From assembly GCA_904502235.1 (NCBI GenBank), contig CAJGDP010000001.1, positions 62,001 to 126,000 of the forward strand: a stretch of DNA of 64,000 bases, in the 5' to 3' direction. This DNA is from an uncultured Bacteroidaceae bacterium. Its GTDB lineage: Bacteria > Bacteroidota > Bacteroidia > Bacteroidales > Bacteroidaceae. The notes beneath the pieces are model-generated. The model did no database searches, had not been told where the DNA came from, and saw only the letters and a list, made by a program, of their open reading frames with translations. Shown here piece after piece: positions 16,830 through 25,835 of the stretch (position 1 is its first letter; each line of letters opens with the position of its first letter). The translations under genes were made by a program, and so were the position numbers.

Positions 16830-19800
16830 TTACTTTACAAGTACCTTAGCCGAACGCATTACGTTGCCAAGCTGCATCTTAACAAGGTAAACACCCTGTT
16901 CAACCTCAACAGCTGTTGGGTTATTGTTTGCATACTTAACGAACTTACCGTCAGCTGTGTAAACCCATGCCTTCTCAACATTGTTGAAGAGGATTGCGCC
17001 CTCTGCACCTTCTGCTGTAGATACTGCATTTGCAACAGCTTCTACTGATGTTGGGTTCTCTTCTGTACCACCTGCAAGGCAAATTGGCTCGTCAGCTTCG
17101 CCCTGGTCGCGTGTGTCAACTGCTACACGACCTGGGTTATCACCAAGGATTTCAACACCGAAGTCAAGTGTGAAGCCCTTTGCATGCAAGCCTGTTGGGT
17201 TGAACATACCTGCAAACCAAGCGTCAGAGAACACGATACGCATACGGCTATCACCAGGAGTTGCATCCTCTGGAATCTTGAAGTTGAATGTCAAACCGCT
17301 AGCCTGCTGGAATTCTGGGCTTGCTGCACGAATCTTACCGGCGAAGAATACGCGCTCACCTTCTGGATCAACATCTGTCTTACCATCAGCAATCTCTACT
17401 GCTGTACGCTCTGTTGGGAGTGGGTGGTCAAAATCACCACTTGCATTCAAATCCATCCATCCACCAACGAAACAATATTTCAAACCATCGCCAAAGTCAG
17501 CGGCCTTGATTGTCATTGAAATTTCCTGTCCCTGGTTAACCTTGAGAACATGGTCAAGGCATTTTGCATACTGTGAACCGTCTGCAACAGGACCGTTAGC
17601 TGTGTAGTTAAGATCCTGTGTAGCACCTGTTGTCTTAACCCACTCAACATAACGCTGCTCACGTGCAATGTTTGCACCCTCACAAGCAGGGTCCATAGCA
17701 CTTACACCGTATGTATCCTCAACAACCTCCTCAGGAAGTGTGTTCTGGTCGCCACGTGGAACCTCAACCCATGCAATTGGAGAGTAGGTCTTGAGGTCTG
17801 TAGAAACGGCACGTACACCGATGAATGGAACGTCTTCTACCTTGTCGAATACGATGTTAGAAACGATTGTAGCCCACTGTGATGTTGTACCAACCTGAGC
17901 AACCTTGCCATCCTCACCAATCTTTACAAGGATTTCGAAGTGGTCGATGTTGGCCTCGTCGTTGTAAACCAAGCCCCATTTAGCACGTGTAACAGCTGTT
18001 GCGTTAACATCCCAGTGGAGCTTAACTGTCATCTTGTTCTTGTACTCGTTCTTAACCTCTGCTATAACGTCCTTAACTGTTGCAGGAGTTACAGCTGCAC
18101 TGTAGTCGTTTAGCTCGAGCTTACCAACATACATCTGGTAGTCGCTGTTGCTACCCTTTACGCGCAAACCGATGCGCTCAACAACATCACCATTTTCAAT
18201 ACCTTTGAGGTCGAATGCCTTCTCTTCCCATGTGTTGCCTGCAACCTCACCGTATGGATACTCCAACCAGTTGTCGCTGCCAGCCTTCTTAACAATAAGG
18301 TAAAGGTCTGAGTTCTTTACATCCTTTACAGTCTTTACAGCCAACTTAGCATAAGCGCTTGCGTTTGCCTTGAGGTTTGTCTTGTAAAGGATAATATCTG
18401 TACCTTCTGCAGTAGCAGCACCTGTAAGTTCTATACATGAACCACCTGTATAAGCATCGAGGTGAGTGTAGTTAACTTCGATATCGTTGCTTACATTGGT
18501 AGTGTTGCTCTTGTAACGCAACCAACGGTATGTAGGAACGAGGTCTTGTGCACCCATATTGTACCAGCTGCTTGCGTGTGCCATCTTACCATTGTAGTAG
18601 TAGCGGTCACCGTTACCAAGTGTAAAGTGTGTGCGGAAGTGCAAGTCGCCCTGGATTGCTGAACGCTCAGGAATCCATGTAGCCATACCGGCAAATGTCT
18701 GCAAAGGAAGTTTGTCTGCTGTTGCTTCCCAGTTGTTACCTGTATTGCTTACAACGGGACGCTCGGCGGGGTTACGATAACCTCCTGAGAATGCACGCTC
18801 AAGCAATCTCTGATAGTTGCCCTGAGTGTCAAATGGTCCATCACCGCTGTTGTAGCTCATGAAACGGCTCTGACCGTGCTCACCCCAAAGACAGATACCT
18901 GCTTTGTGTGCCTGTGCATCTTGGTCGAGTGCAGTCCAACGACGGTCCATACCTACAATCCAAACACCTGTATAAACACCATCAGCTGTTCCCATAACCT
19001 GCTCTGCTGCAGAAACTGTAGAACCAATCTGCCAAGAGAAGTCACCATTTGCATAGTTAAGCATGGTGTCGTGTGTCTTACCGGTCTCTTTTGTACCAAA
19101 GAGAGCATCTGCATTGCCTGCAGTAAAACCAGACTGTGCTGTATAAATACCACTGTGATAGTTGTCGTAACCGCATTCAGCAGCATACTTGTAGAGCTGC
19201 TTGTGGAAGTTTACGATATCGGCTTCTGTATAAGAGTTGTCCTCCCAGTTGTAGTTGATACCGTCTGCACCAAAGTACATCAAACAGTGGATAAGTGGCT
19301 TAACATACTTGAACTCGCCGTTTTCCTTCTGTGTAATCATTGCACTATAAGTAGCATCACCGTCGCCGGTCCAGCTCTCAAAGAATGCGATACCGCTGAA
19401 GATGTCAGAACCGTTGCGGTGAGCTGCGTCAACCCATGCACCCGGTGCCTGGAAGAATGAGTGGTTCCATGAACCGAAGAGGTTTACATACTGCCACATA
19501 GAGAATACGTCGGCAGTAAATTTGTCATTAGGATAACCACCAAGACCGTCAGAACCCACGTCCATAGGAATGTTTGTCCATAGGTTACGTGTTTCGTAAG
19601 TTGATGGAACAAGACGGTCGGCGCGGCTCATGATTTCTGCGCGGCGAACGTGTGAACGAACGAATGCTATGTCCGATTCTTGAATACCTGCTGCTGCGAA
19701 TTCTTCCATTGTTGGATAAACTCTGCCCTGCTTGTGTACATCATAGAACAAATCGAGCATCGCCTTTGTGTCAAAACCTGAGAAATCATAGATATCCTCA

Positions 19801-19871
19801 GTCTGAGCAGACACTGGAGAAGTCAAAAGAGCTGCTGCCAGTGCCAATCCTGCGAAGTAACGTTTCTTCAT
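16830..19871 (-). CDS. Secreted GH85-like endo-beta-N-acetylglucosaminidase with GEVED-like module and T9SS sorting domain
   Basis: A 1013-residue secreted protein with a signal peptide cleaved after about residue 22 (SPVSAQ). Residues 85-400 resemble the GH85 barrel; GADGINYNWED contains an N-x-E pair (Asn208, Glu210) placed like the catalytic Asn/Glu of Endo-A. GH85 enzymes cut the chitobiose core of N-glycans. Beta-sandwich regions follow, then a GEVED-like module (about 740-930) and a short C-terminal domain ending GVYLVKMQLGNVMRSAKVLVK-like, of the type IX sorting kind. It is related to the next gene upstream but lacks that protein's LamG module. Another glycosidase family cannot be excluded by eye. 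Confidence 0.68.
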   Translation of the reverse strand: MKKRYFAGLALAAALLTSPVSAQTEDIYDFSGFDTKAMLDLFYDVHKQGRVYPTMEEFAAAGIQESDIAFVRSHVRRAEIMSRADRLVPSTYETRNLWTNIPMDVGSDGLGGYPNDKFTADVFSMWQYVNLFGSWNHSFFQAPGAWVDAAHRNGSDIFSGIAFFESWTGDGDATYSAMITQKENGEFKYVKPLIHCLMYFGADGINYNWEDNSYTEADIVNFHKQLYKYAAECGYDNYHSGIYTAQSGFTAGNADALFGTKETGKTHDTMLNYANGDFSWQIGSTVSAAEQVMGTADGVYTGVWIVGMDRRWTALDQDAQAHKAGICLWGEHGQSRFMSYNSGDGPFDTQGNYQRLLERAFSGGYRNPAERPVVSNTGNNWEATADKLPLQTFAGMATWIPERSAIQGDLHFRTHFTLGNGDRYYYNGKMAHASSWYNMGAQDLVPTYRWLRYKSNTTNVSNDIEVNYTHLDAYTGGSCIELTGAATAEGTDIILYKTNLKANASAYAKLAVKTVKDVKNSDLYLIVKKAGSDNWLEYPYGEVAGNTWEEKAFDLKGIENGDVVERIGLRVKGSNSDYQMYVGKLELNDYSAAVTPATVKDVIAEVKNEYKNKMTVKLHWDVNATAVTRAKWGLVYNDEANIDHFEILVKIGEDGKVAQVGTTSQWATIVSNIVFDKVEDVPFIGVRAVSTDLKTYSPIAWVEVPRGDQNTLPEEVVEDTYGVSAMDPACEGANIAREQRYVEWVKTTGATQDLNYTANGPVADGSQYAKCLDHVLKVNQGQEISMTIKAADFGDGLKYCFVGGWMDLNASGDFDHPLPTERTAVEIADGKTDVDPEGERVFFAGKIRAASPEFQQASGLTFNFKIPEDATPGDSRMRIVFSDAWFAGMFNPTGLHAKGFTLDFGVEILGDNPGRVAVDTRDQGEADEPICLAGGTEENPTSVEAVANAVSTAEGAEGAILFNNVEKAWVYTADGKFVKYANNNPTAVEVEQGVYLVKMQLGNVMRSAKVLVK

Positions 19872-20004
19872 AATTACAGAATTTAGGTTAGTTAATAAAT
19901 AAAATAATTTAAATAAAGTCATTTCTCTTGCAATTGTTGTGGAAAGATGTTCAATGGCTTACAAAATGTAATTTTGTTTATTTCGCACATGAACATCGTT
20001 TGAG

Positions 20005-20012
20005 CAAATGTA
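20005..20012 (-). promoter_or_regulatory. Possible -7 element for the distal GH85-like gene
   Basis: The minus strand reads TACATTTG, a -7 match, in the 270-nt gap between the two glycosidase genes. No good -33 element is present. Because a terminator closes the upstream gene at 20085-20120, a promoter somewhere in 19872-20084 is expected. Confidence 0.35.
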
Positions 20013-20084
20013 ATAATATTTTTGGAATATACACGAACTTCGAGAAATAAATTTTGACATTTATTTTTTTGTTTCGAGGCTCTG

Positions 20085-20120
20085 GAAAAGAAAAATGGAC
20101 TGCGCTCGGGCGCAGTCCAT
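20085..20120 (-). terminator. Terminator of the second (proximal) GH85-like gene
   Basis: A perfect 10-bp stem ATGGACTGCG/CGCAGTCCAT with a 6-nt loop is followed on the minus strand by a U-rich tract (UUUUUCUUUU). It separates the two glycosidase transcripts. Confidence 0.85.
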
Positions 20121-20142
20121 TGATGATTATGCAAGATGTAAA

Positions 20143-23100
20143 TTACTTGTTAAGGAGCTTGACACTCTTCAAAAGTTTTCCGTCCTTTTCTATAGTAAGT
20201 ATATATACACCTTTTGTTCCCATGGTGATTTTTGCAATTTCGCCTTCAGAAACGTTGATGTTGTTCTCGACAACCTTCTGACCGTCTGCTGTGAACAGTC
20301 TTATGTCGTAATTGCCACTTTCGGCAAACTCAACAATTGCCATTCCGTCAATGGCGTATGCAGCAATATCTTCCATGTTGGTGTTGTCGATACCCTGCGC
20401 AGCGCCGTTAACCTTGATTATGCCGAATGTGCGTTCATCGCTACCAAGGGAGTTCTTTAGTGTCAATGTTACTGTGTAGTCGCCTGCATAGTTGTAGGCG
20501 ATTGTTGCAGAACCTTCGGTGTCGTTACCTGTACTTGTCTCAACGACTCCCTTCTTTGCTTTCCATGAAGGAGATGTTACAACGGGGAATGCAGAACCGC
20601 TGATGAATGGACATCCAGAAGTGTATTCAGGAACAATCCAACCGAATGCACCCTGGCCTTCACCTCCTTGCGCAGTATAGCTGTGCATACCTGCATCGAC
20701 ACCGGCTTTTGTACCAACAGATGCAAATGTGGTGCTTGCCGCTTTTTCTTCAAAGTCCCAGTATGATGAAAGTCCTGCAGGAAGGTTGTTCGGGTCAATA
20801 TCACCCATAGATAAAGCAACATCTTCGGCGGTCATTACCTTATTCCAAATCTGGAAGTTGTCGATGATACCATCGATACCGTTGCGGTCGTGTGCTGTAC
20901 CACCCACAGAGAGCACTTGACCATTGGTGATCTCATAAACATTTCTCTGGAAACCGGGGTCGGTGGTGTAGTAAGTGTCTCCGTCGTTTGTGCGGTTCCA
21001 TTTGGTACGTTCCTGTTTAACGCCGTTCATGTAGTATTCGGCATGGAGGTAACCCGATTCATTGTATTCAAAGATGAAAGCAAGGTGTACCCAAGAACCT
21101 ATAGGCAATTTGGTATTCTCGAATTTGTAACGCAACTCGTTGTTGTTTGACAAGTCTGTTCCACGGAATGTGAAGTTATCCATAGAGCCGTCTTCCAGAA
21201 TAGTTGTCCAAATCCAGCCCCAGTCGGTCTTTGGCCATGAATCAACCTTATTTGCAACAGCAAGCAACTGTGTCTTGCCCGGAGAAAGTTTGTTTATCTT
21301 AAGCCAGAATGCTGTAGAGAAACTCTTTTTGCCAACAAGGCCAAGATCTGCACATTTTACACCAAAACGCTCTTCGTTTAGATTCAAGCCCTGTGAACCT
21401 GCACCATCTGCCTCGCGTCCTGTATATGCAAAGTCTACTTTTTCTCCGGTCTCTATTGTAACATCCTGCTCGCCATTGTTTGCTGTCAAGGTCAGAATCT
21501 TTGGCAGTGCACCCACACCCATGCTTGTAATCTGAATATATCCTGCGTATTTACGCTCTTCAACCACTCGCATACCGTTGGCATCATATACGGGTCCTGT
21601 TACATAAAGGTCGTAGCTGCCTACAGCGGGAAGACCCTCGTTTGCGTAGATTTTCTTTCCTTCTTGCTGATACAGTGCATTACCCTTGCTGTCGGTTATA
21701 CGCCAGCTTGCATCCTCGTGGCGTGGGTCGACCAGTGAAATTTCAAAGTCTTCGCCCGGTTTGATGGTGCTCTTGTTTATTTGGATATCATCGTCATAAA
21801 CGTATGTTCCTGCATTCATATATTCACTCCAAACTATTTCAGAATCGTGCTTCATATCAAGTGATACTGCTGAAACGCCAAGACGTACATAGTCTTCCTT
21901 ATCGAGTTGCATAGGAATGTTATAAACCAAAGCAGCCCAAGATGTGGTGATTGTCATCAGAACAGGTTCACCATCTTTCTGCTGTGCATAAATCTTGAAG
22001 AGCGATGTGTTGACATCAAGGTTGTAGCATGGTTCACCTGCGGCCTTGTTGTTAGGCATGTTGAAGATAATCTTTGCATCAACGCCATACTTGCTGAATG
22101 CAAGGGTCTTTGTGCTTGCTATTACAGGCTGTGCCGGTGCTGCAGTCTGGTTACGTACTATCGAGAACTCTCCAAGATAGAGGTTCATGTCTTTTGCATT
22201 TTCGAACTGCAACGCTACAAGTGCTATATCACTTGCATTAATATCTTTACCTACTGTAAAACTCTTTTCAACCCAAACGTCTTCGTCGGCAACATCTGTG
22301 GCATTGCATACACTGAGTGCACAGAGAGGCGTACTCTCGCTACCCACAGCTGTAAGCACCAACTTTATGTCGGCATTACCTGCTGCAAGTTTATAACGGA
22401 ATGTTACAAGGTCGCCGTTTTGAATATTGTATTGTGTCTTGAACAAATGGAGGTACTCTTTGGCTGTAGAACCGTATATGCGTACAGTAGAACCACCTAC
22501 CCATGCGTCGTCCCAAATGAATTCTGCGTCAAGACCGTTTGTAGCAACATCGCCGGCTGTGCCACCCAACAATTTTGTTGCAAACCACCAACGCCATGTA
22601 GGCAGATAGTCCTGAACACCTATGTTGTACCATTCACCATTGTGCTGACGCTCGCCGTTCCAGTTAAAGAAACGTCCGTTGCCAAGATTGAAATATGTGA
22701 TGAAAGGTTCTGTTGCAAGATCCCATGCAAGTGTACTCTTTGCAGTCATGAACGAAGACATTCCATGGAAAGAGTAGTTATCGGCATGATACTTCATGGA
22801 GTTTGTTACATCAGGGCAGTTTGCCGGGTTGCGTGTACCACCGGTGAACCAACGTTCTGTACGTAGCATGTATGTTCGTTGTTTAACCTCGGCAGAACTA
22901 CCTTTCTCTCCGCGGCTCTCCCAGAACATATTCGAACTGTGTGCGCCCCAAAGACCTATAGATATTGGGTAGTTCTGCAATAATGGCCAGTTGTTGCTAC
23001 CAGGCTGTGCACCCTGCATGTTCACACCTGCATATATGTTGATTGGATTGTAGCCTATTTGGTTTGCATAGTTTACACTGTTGGATAGAAGTGAAGAATA

Positions 23101-23889
23101 GTTCCAATTGTAGTTGAAGAAGAGTGAAGCACCCTCTGCAATACCATCGTTGTGTGTGCCGAATCCATTGTCGAACGTGATATAACCATTGTCGTTGGTT
23201 CCGTCGTACCAGATATTTTCAAACAAGGGATTCTGTGGCTTGGCTGCTGCAACAAGGGCGTTGTGGAACGGTATAAGTTTATTTACGATAGAATAACCGC
23301 CCGAGAATTCAGAATTGTATCCAAGTCCGTCGACACCGTAATAACGAAGGAACTGTGCTGTTTTTTCTGCACCGGCATCAATAACATCTTCCATAGCCTG
23401 CTCCCAACCGTTACCATAAAGACCACCATATGGGATACCTGCTACCGAGGATACTGCAACACCGTTCTTGTGTGCAACGTCGGAGAAGTTGCCCGGGACA
23501 CGTCCTTGAGGTGCAGTCCAGTTACCATAATGTGAAATGTATTGCCACATATTGAAGACTTCGGAGTCGTATACACCGTTCGGTAATGCGTTTTCTCCTT
23601 CGTCGTCAAAAGGTACCCACATAAGTATCTTCTTGTCGTTGCTTTCGTTGAGTTCTGTGCGTACCTGTGTGGCAGCATTGCGGAAGCGTTCTTTTGGCTT
23701 GACGCGGGAAATAAAGAAGTTGTCATCCTCGGTAACCTGCTTGCCCGGTTGCCATTTCTGCAACGTCGTACCGAACTGTTGGGCAAATCCGCCCCATTCT
23801 ACATAACCTTCCTGATACTGCTGTGCCATAAGTGTTGTAGAGGCAAGCAATGAAAGGCTAAGAATTTTGATTTTTTTTGAAATTTTCAT
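20143..23889 (-). CDS. Secreted GH85-like endo-beta-N-acetylglucosaminidase with LamG and PKD-like modules and T9SS sorting domain
   Basis: A 1248-residue protein with a signal peptide (cleavage near Ala22, STTLMAQQ). Residues 85-440 are the GH85-like catalytic region; YYGVDGLGYNSEFSGG carries Asn192 and Glu194 in the N-x-E spacing expected for substrate-assisted catalysis. Beta-sandwich domains follow, then a LamG/concanavalin-like module (about 870-1060) with SFSTAFWLKI and IDNFQIWNKVM, a short PKD-like piece, and a C-terminal sorting domain ending with GVYILTIEKDGKLLKSVKLL. The last part suggests secretion through the T9SS, whose SprA channel is encoded in this window. It lies directly after susD in the same direction and should act on N-glycans at the cell surface. 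Confidence 0.7.
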   Translation of the reverse strand: MKISKKIKILSLSLLASTTLMAQQYQEGYVEWGGFAQQFGTTLQKWQPGKQVTEDDNFFISRVKPKERFRNAATQVRTELNESNDKKILMWVPFDDEGENALPNGVYDSEVFNMWQYISHYGNWTAPQGRVPGNFSDVAHKNGVAVSSVAGIPYGGLYGNGWEQAMEDVIDAGAEKTAQFLRYYGVDGLGYNSEFSGGYSIVNKLIPFHNALVAAAKPQNPLFENIWYDGTNDNGYITFDNGFGTHNDGIAEGASLFFNYNWNYSSLLSNSVNYANQIGYNPINIYAGVNMQGAQPGSNNWPLLQNYPISIGLWGAHSSNMFWESRGEKGSSAEVKQRTYMLRTERWFTGGTRNPANCPDVTNSMKYHADNYSFHGMSSFMTAKSTLAWDLATEPFITYFNLGNGRFFNWNGERQHNGEWYNIGVQDYLPTWRWWFATKLLGGTAGDVATNGLDAEFIWDDAWVGGSTVRIYGSTAKEYLHLFKTQYNIQNGDLVTFRYKLAAGNADIKLVLTAVGSESTPLCALSVCNATDVADEDVWVEKSFTVGKDINASDIALVALQFENAKDMNLYLGEFSIVRNQTAAPAQPVIASTKTLAFSKYGVDAKIIFNMPNNKAAGEPCYNLDVNTSLFKIYAQQKDGEPVLMTITTSWAALVYNIPMQLDKEDYVRLGVSAVSLDMKHDSEIVWSEYMNAGTYVYDDDIQINKSTIKPGEDFEISLVDPRHEDASWRITDSKGNALYQQEGKKIYANEGLPAVGSYDLYVTGPVYDANGMRVVEERKYAGYIQITSMGVGALPKILTLTANNGEQDVTIETGEKVDFAYTGREADGAGSQGLNLNEERFGVKCADLGLVGKKSFSTAFWLKINKLSPGKTQLLAVANKVDSWPKTDWGWIWTTILEDGSMDNFTFRGTDLSNNNELRYKFENTKLPIGSWVHLAFIFEYNESGYLHAEYYMNGVKQERTKWNRTNDGDTYYTTDPGFQRNVYEITNGQVLSVGGTAHDRNGIDGIIDNFQIWNKVMTAEDVALSMGDIDPNNLPAGLSSYWDFEEKAASTTFASVGTKAGVDAGMHSYTAQGGEGQGAFGWIVPEYTSGCPFISGSAFPVVTSPSWKAKKGVVETSTGNDTEGSATIAYNYAGDYTVTLTLKNSLGSDERTFGIIKVNGAAQGIDNTNMEDIAAYAIDGMAIVEFAESGNYDIRLFTADGQKVVENNINVSEGEIAKITMGTKGVYILTIEKDGKLLKSVKLLNK

Positions 23890-23916
23890 ATAGTTTATGG
23901 TTTTAAGTTATAGTTA

Positions 23917-23957
23917 AAACCGGTATCTCCTGAAAAAACAGGAAATACCGGTTTTTT
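23917..23957 (-). terminator. Intercistronic hairpin between susD and the GH85-like gene
   Basis: Arms AAACCGGTAT and ATACCGGTTT pair perfectly, with an inner TCCTG/CAGGA helix around six A. On the minus strand only UUUU follows the hairpin, so it looks like a partial terminator that reduces glycosidase expression relative to susCD. Confidence 0.6.
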
Positions 23958-23966
23958 TATATTTTT

Positions 23967-25793
23967 TTAGAAGTTGCCCTTGTCAACGTCCCACCACAAG
24001 CGTGTTGCCTGCTCATCGGGACCGCCGAGTGCGGGGATACCGCTGTTTTCAACCTTGTTGATTGCAATGGGGTCTGTTGGAACCCAAGGAATACGGCGAA
24101 TCATCTCACCCTGCTCGATAGAACCGTCGCCATCGTCGGTGTTGAGTACTGGGAAGAGTTTAGGATAACCTGTACGACGCATTTCTGCCCATGCCTCTGT
24201 TGAAAGTGGGAACAATGCGATGTACTTCTGTGTGATAATCTTCTCGAGTTTAATCTCTTTGTCATCCTCTTCGTTCCATTTAACACCAATCTTGGTTGTA
24301 CTCTCCCAAGGTGCACCGTCGCCCATTGGGTCTACGCTGACATAAGGATTGCCATTCTCATCGGTCCATGGAGTCTCCTGTTCCATGTATGCATCAACAA
24401 GATAGGTGTATGGTGAACCCGGTGCAACAATAGGATCTTCGATGTATGCATTTCTGATACCACGCTCATAGAAGAATTGTGCTGTACCGCCCATGTCCCA
24501 ACCGCGGAGTGCTCCCTCTGCGCGCAAGAAGTCAACTTCTGCCCATTTGAGGAAGTATGTAGGACACAAATTACCTGCAATTACAGCATCGTCGAATGTT
24601 GAATATGCCTGACGCTGGTTGAGCGCGTATGTCTGACCGTCGCCTACGAGTATACCGGAACGGATACCGCAGATACGTGTACCGGCAGCCATTTTCTCAC
24701 CTGTCCTTTTATTTGTAATCTCCTGGCTGTTTGGCAAGAAGAGATACTTTGTGTATGGATGGTCGAGGCTCATAAGAAGGCTCTCGAACGAAGCACACAA
24801 ACGAAGGTCGCCCCAGCTGTTTGCAATGTCAACAATAGGGTGTGTAAAACCACTCAACATAGGGTACAGAGCCTGCTGCTCGTCAGCGTTTTCAACGACA
24901 CCACCTCTTACTGCGTCCTCAGCCCATTTTTTTGCAGTTACTGGTTCTACCTTTACAATGTGCATAGCCATACGAAGTTTCAGGGAGTTTGCAAGCTTTA
25001 TATATGAAGCCATGTAGTCTCCTGTATATCCGTTAAGCATATCGCGGCTTGTCTGGCAATACTTCTGCATAATATTCTTAATCTCATTCTTGTACCAATC
25101 GGGACGTGTCTCGTAGTTCTTAAGACATGCTACAATTGTGTCGAGGTTTTCAACGATACCGTAGTATATGGTCTTCATGTCGTTGTAAACCTGGGGGGTG
25201 GTAGAGTTCTTTTTGTCCTCGAGGTATGTAAATGGACCTGCAAGGTCGGCATTTTCCTGAGCAATCAAACTGTAATAAAGAAGGTTAATTGCCTTGATTT
25301 CAGGAATTGAGTCAACCATAGGGTGGTTAAGCATAGGCATGATGGCGTTCTTTGCCATTGTGTATGCGCCCATAGGGTCACCGTTGAATTCTGCCGATAC
25401 GTTGTAGGTAGATGTCAATGTTCCGTACATAAAGTCCTTGTGAGGAACTGTGAAGTACTGTGCATAAAGGTCGGGACCAAGGCAGTACTGACGCTGGTAA
25501 GCGTGTGCTGCAGGCATACCGCCCTCTTTACCTCCACGAAGATTGTACTGACCTGCCAATGTCTGACCAAAATACTTGTATTTGTTGAGTGTGTCGATTG
25601 CAGCCTTCATACCCTCCTGTGTCGGTAAGGTTCTGTAAGGAATGTTATCAACATCACCTACATACTGGTTGGTCTCGACCTGTACGGCGCTCTGGTTGAG
25701 CTCACTACCGGGATCGTCAAAGTCGAGACATGATTGGAATGCCACAGATGACATCAACATGATACCCGCAAGCTTTAAATATTTCTTATTCAT
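23967..25793 (-). CDS. SusD/RagB-family glycan-binding lipoprotein
   Basis: A 608-residue lipoprotein with lipobox FQSC (Cys22), so it is exported and probably displayed on the cell surface. It has the SusD pattern: TPR-rich helices with segments such as KANSLKLRMAMHI near the middle, and the C-terminal LNQRQAYSTFDDAV, FLKWAEVDFLRAEGAL and EAWAEMRRTGYPKL signatures. SusD proteins form a lid over the SusC transporter and bind the oligosaccharide. It follows susC by 42 nt and precedes the glycosidases. Ligand identity, probably a released N-glycan, is inferred from the neighbours. Confidence 0.93.
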   Translation of the reverse strand: MNKKYLKLAGIMLMSSVAFQSCLDFDDPGSELNQSAVQVETNQYVGDVDNIPYRTLPTQEGMKAAIDTLNKYKYFGQTLAGQYNLRGGKEGGMPAAHAYQRQYCLGPDLYAQYFTVPHKDFMYGTLTSTYNVSAEFNGDPMGAYTMAKNAIMPMLNHPMVDSIPEIKAINLLYYSLIAQENADLAGPFTYLEDKKNSTTPQVYNDMKTIYYGIVENLDTIVACLKNYETRPDWYKNEIKNIMQKYCQTSRDMLNGYTGDYMASYIKLANSLKLRMAMHIVKVEPVTAKKWAEDAVRGGVVENADEQQALYPMLSGFTHPIVDIANSWGDLRLCASFESLLMSLDHPYTKYLFLPNSQEITNKRTGEKMAAGTRICGIRSGILVGDGQTYALNQRQAYSTFDDAVIAGNLCPTYFLKWAEVDFLRAEGALRGWDMGGTAQFFYERGIRNAYIEDPIVAPGSPYTYLVDAYMEQETPWTDENGNPYVSVDPMGDGAPWESTTKIGVKWNEEDDKEIKLEKIITQKYIALFPLSTEAWAEMRRTGYPKLFPVLNTDDGDGSIEQGEMIRRIPWVPTDPIAINKVENSGIPALGGPDEQATRLWWDVDKGNF

Positions 25794-25835
25794 AATATTT
25801 TATTTATTCAGTTTATATAGTTTTTGCTCACATGA

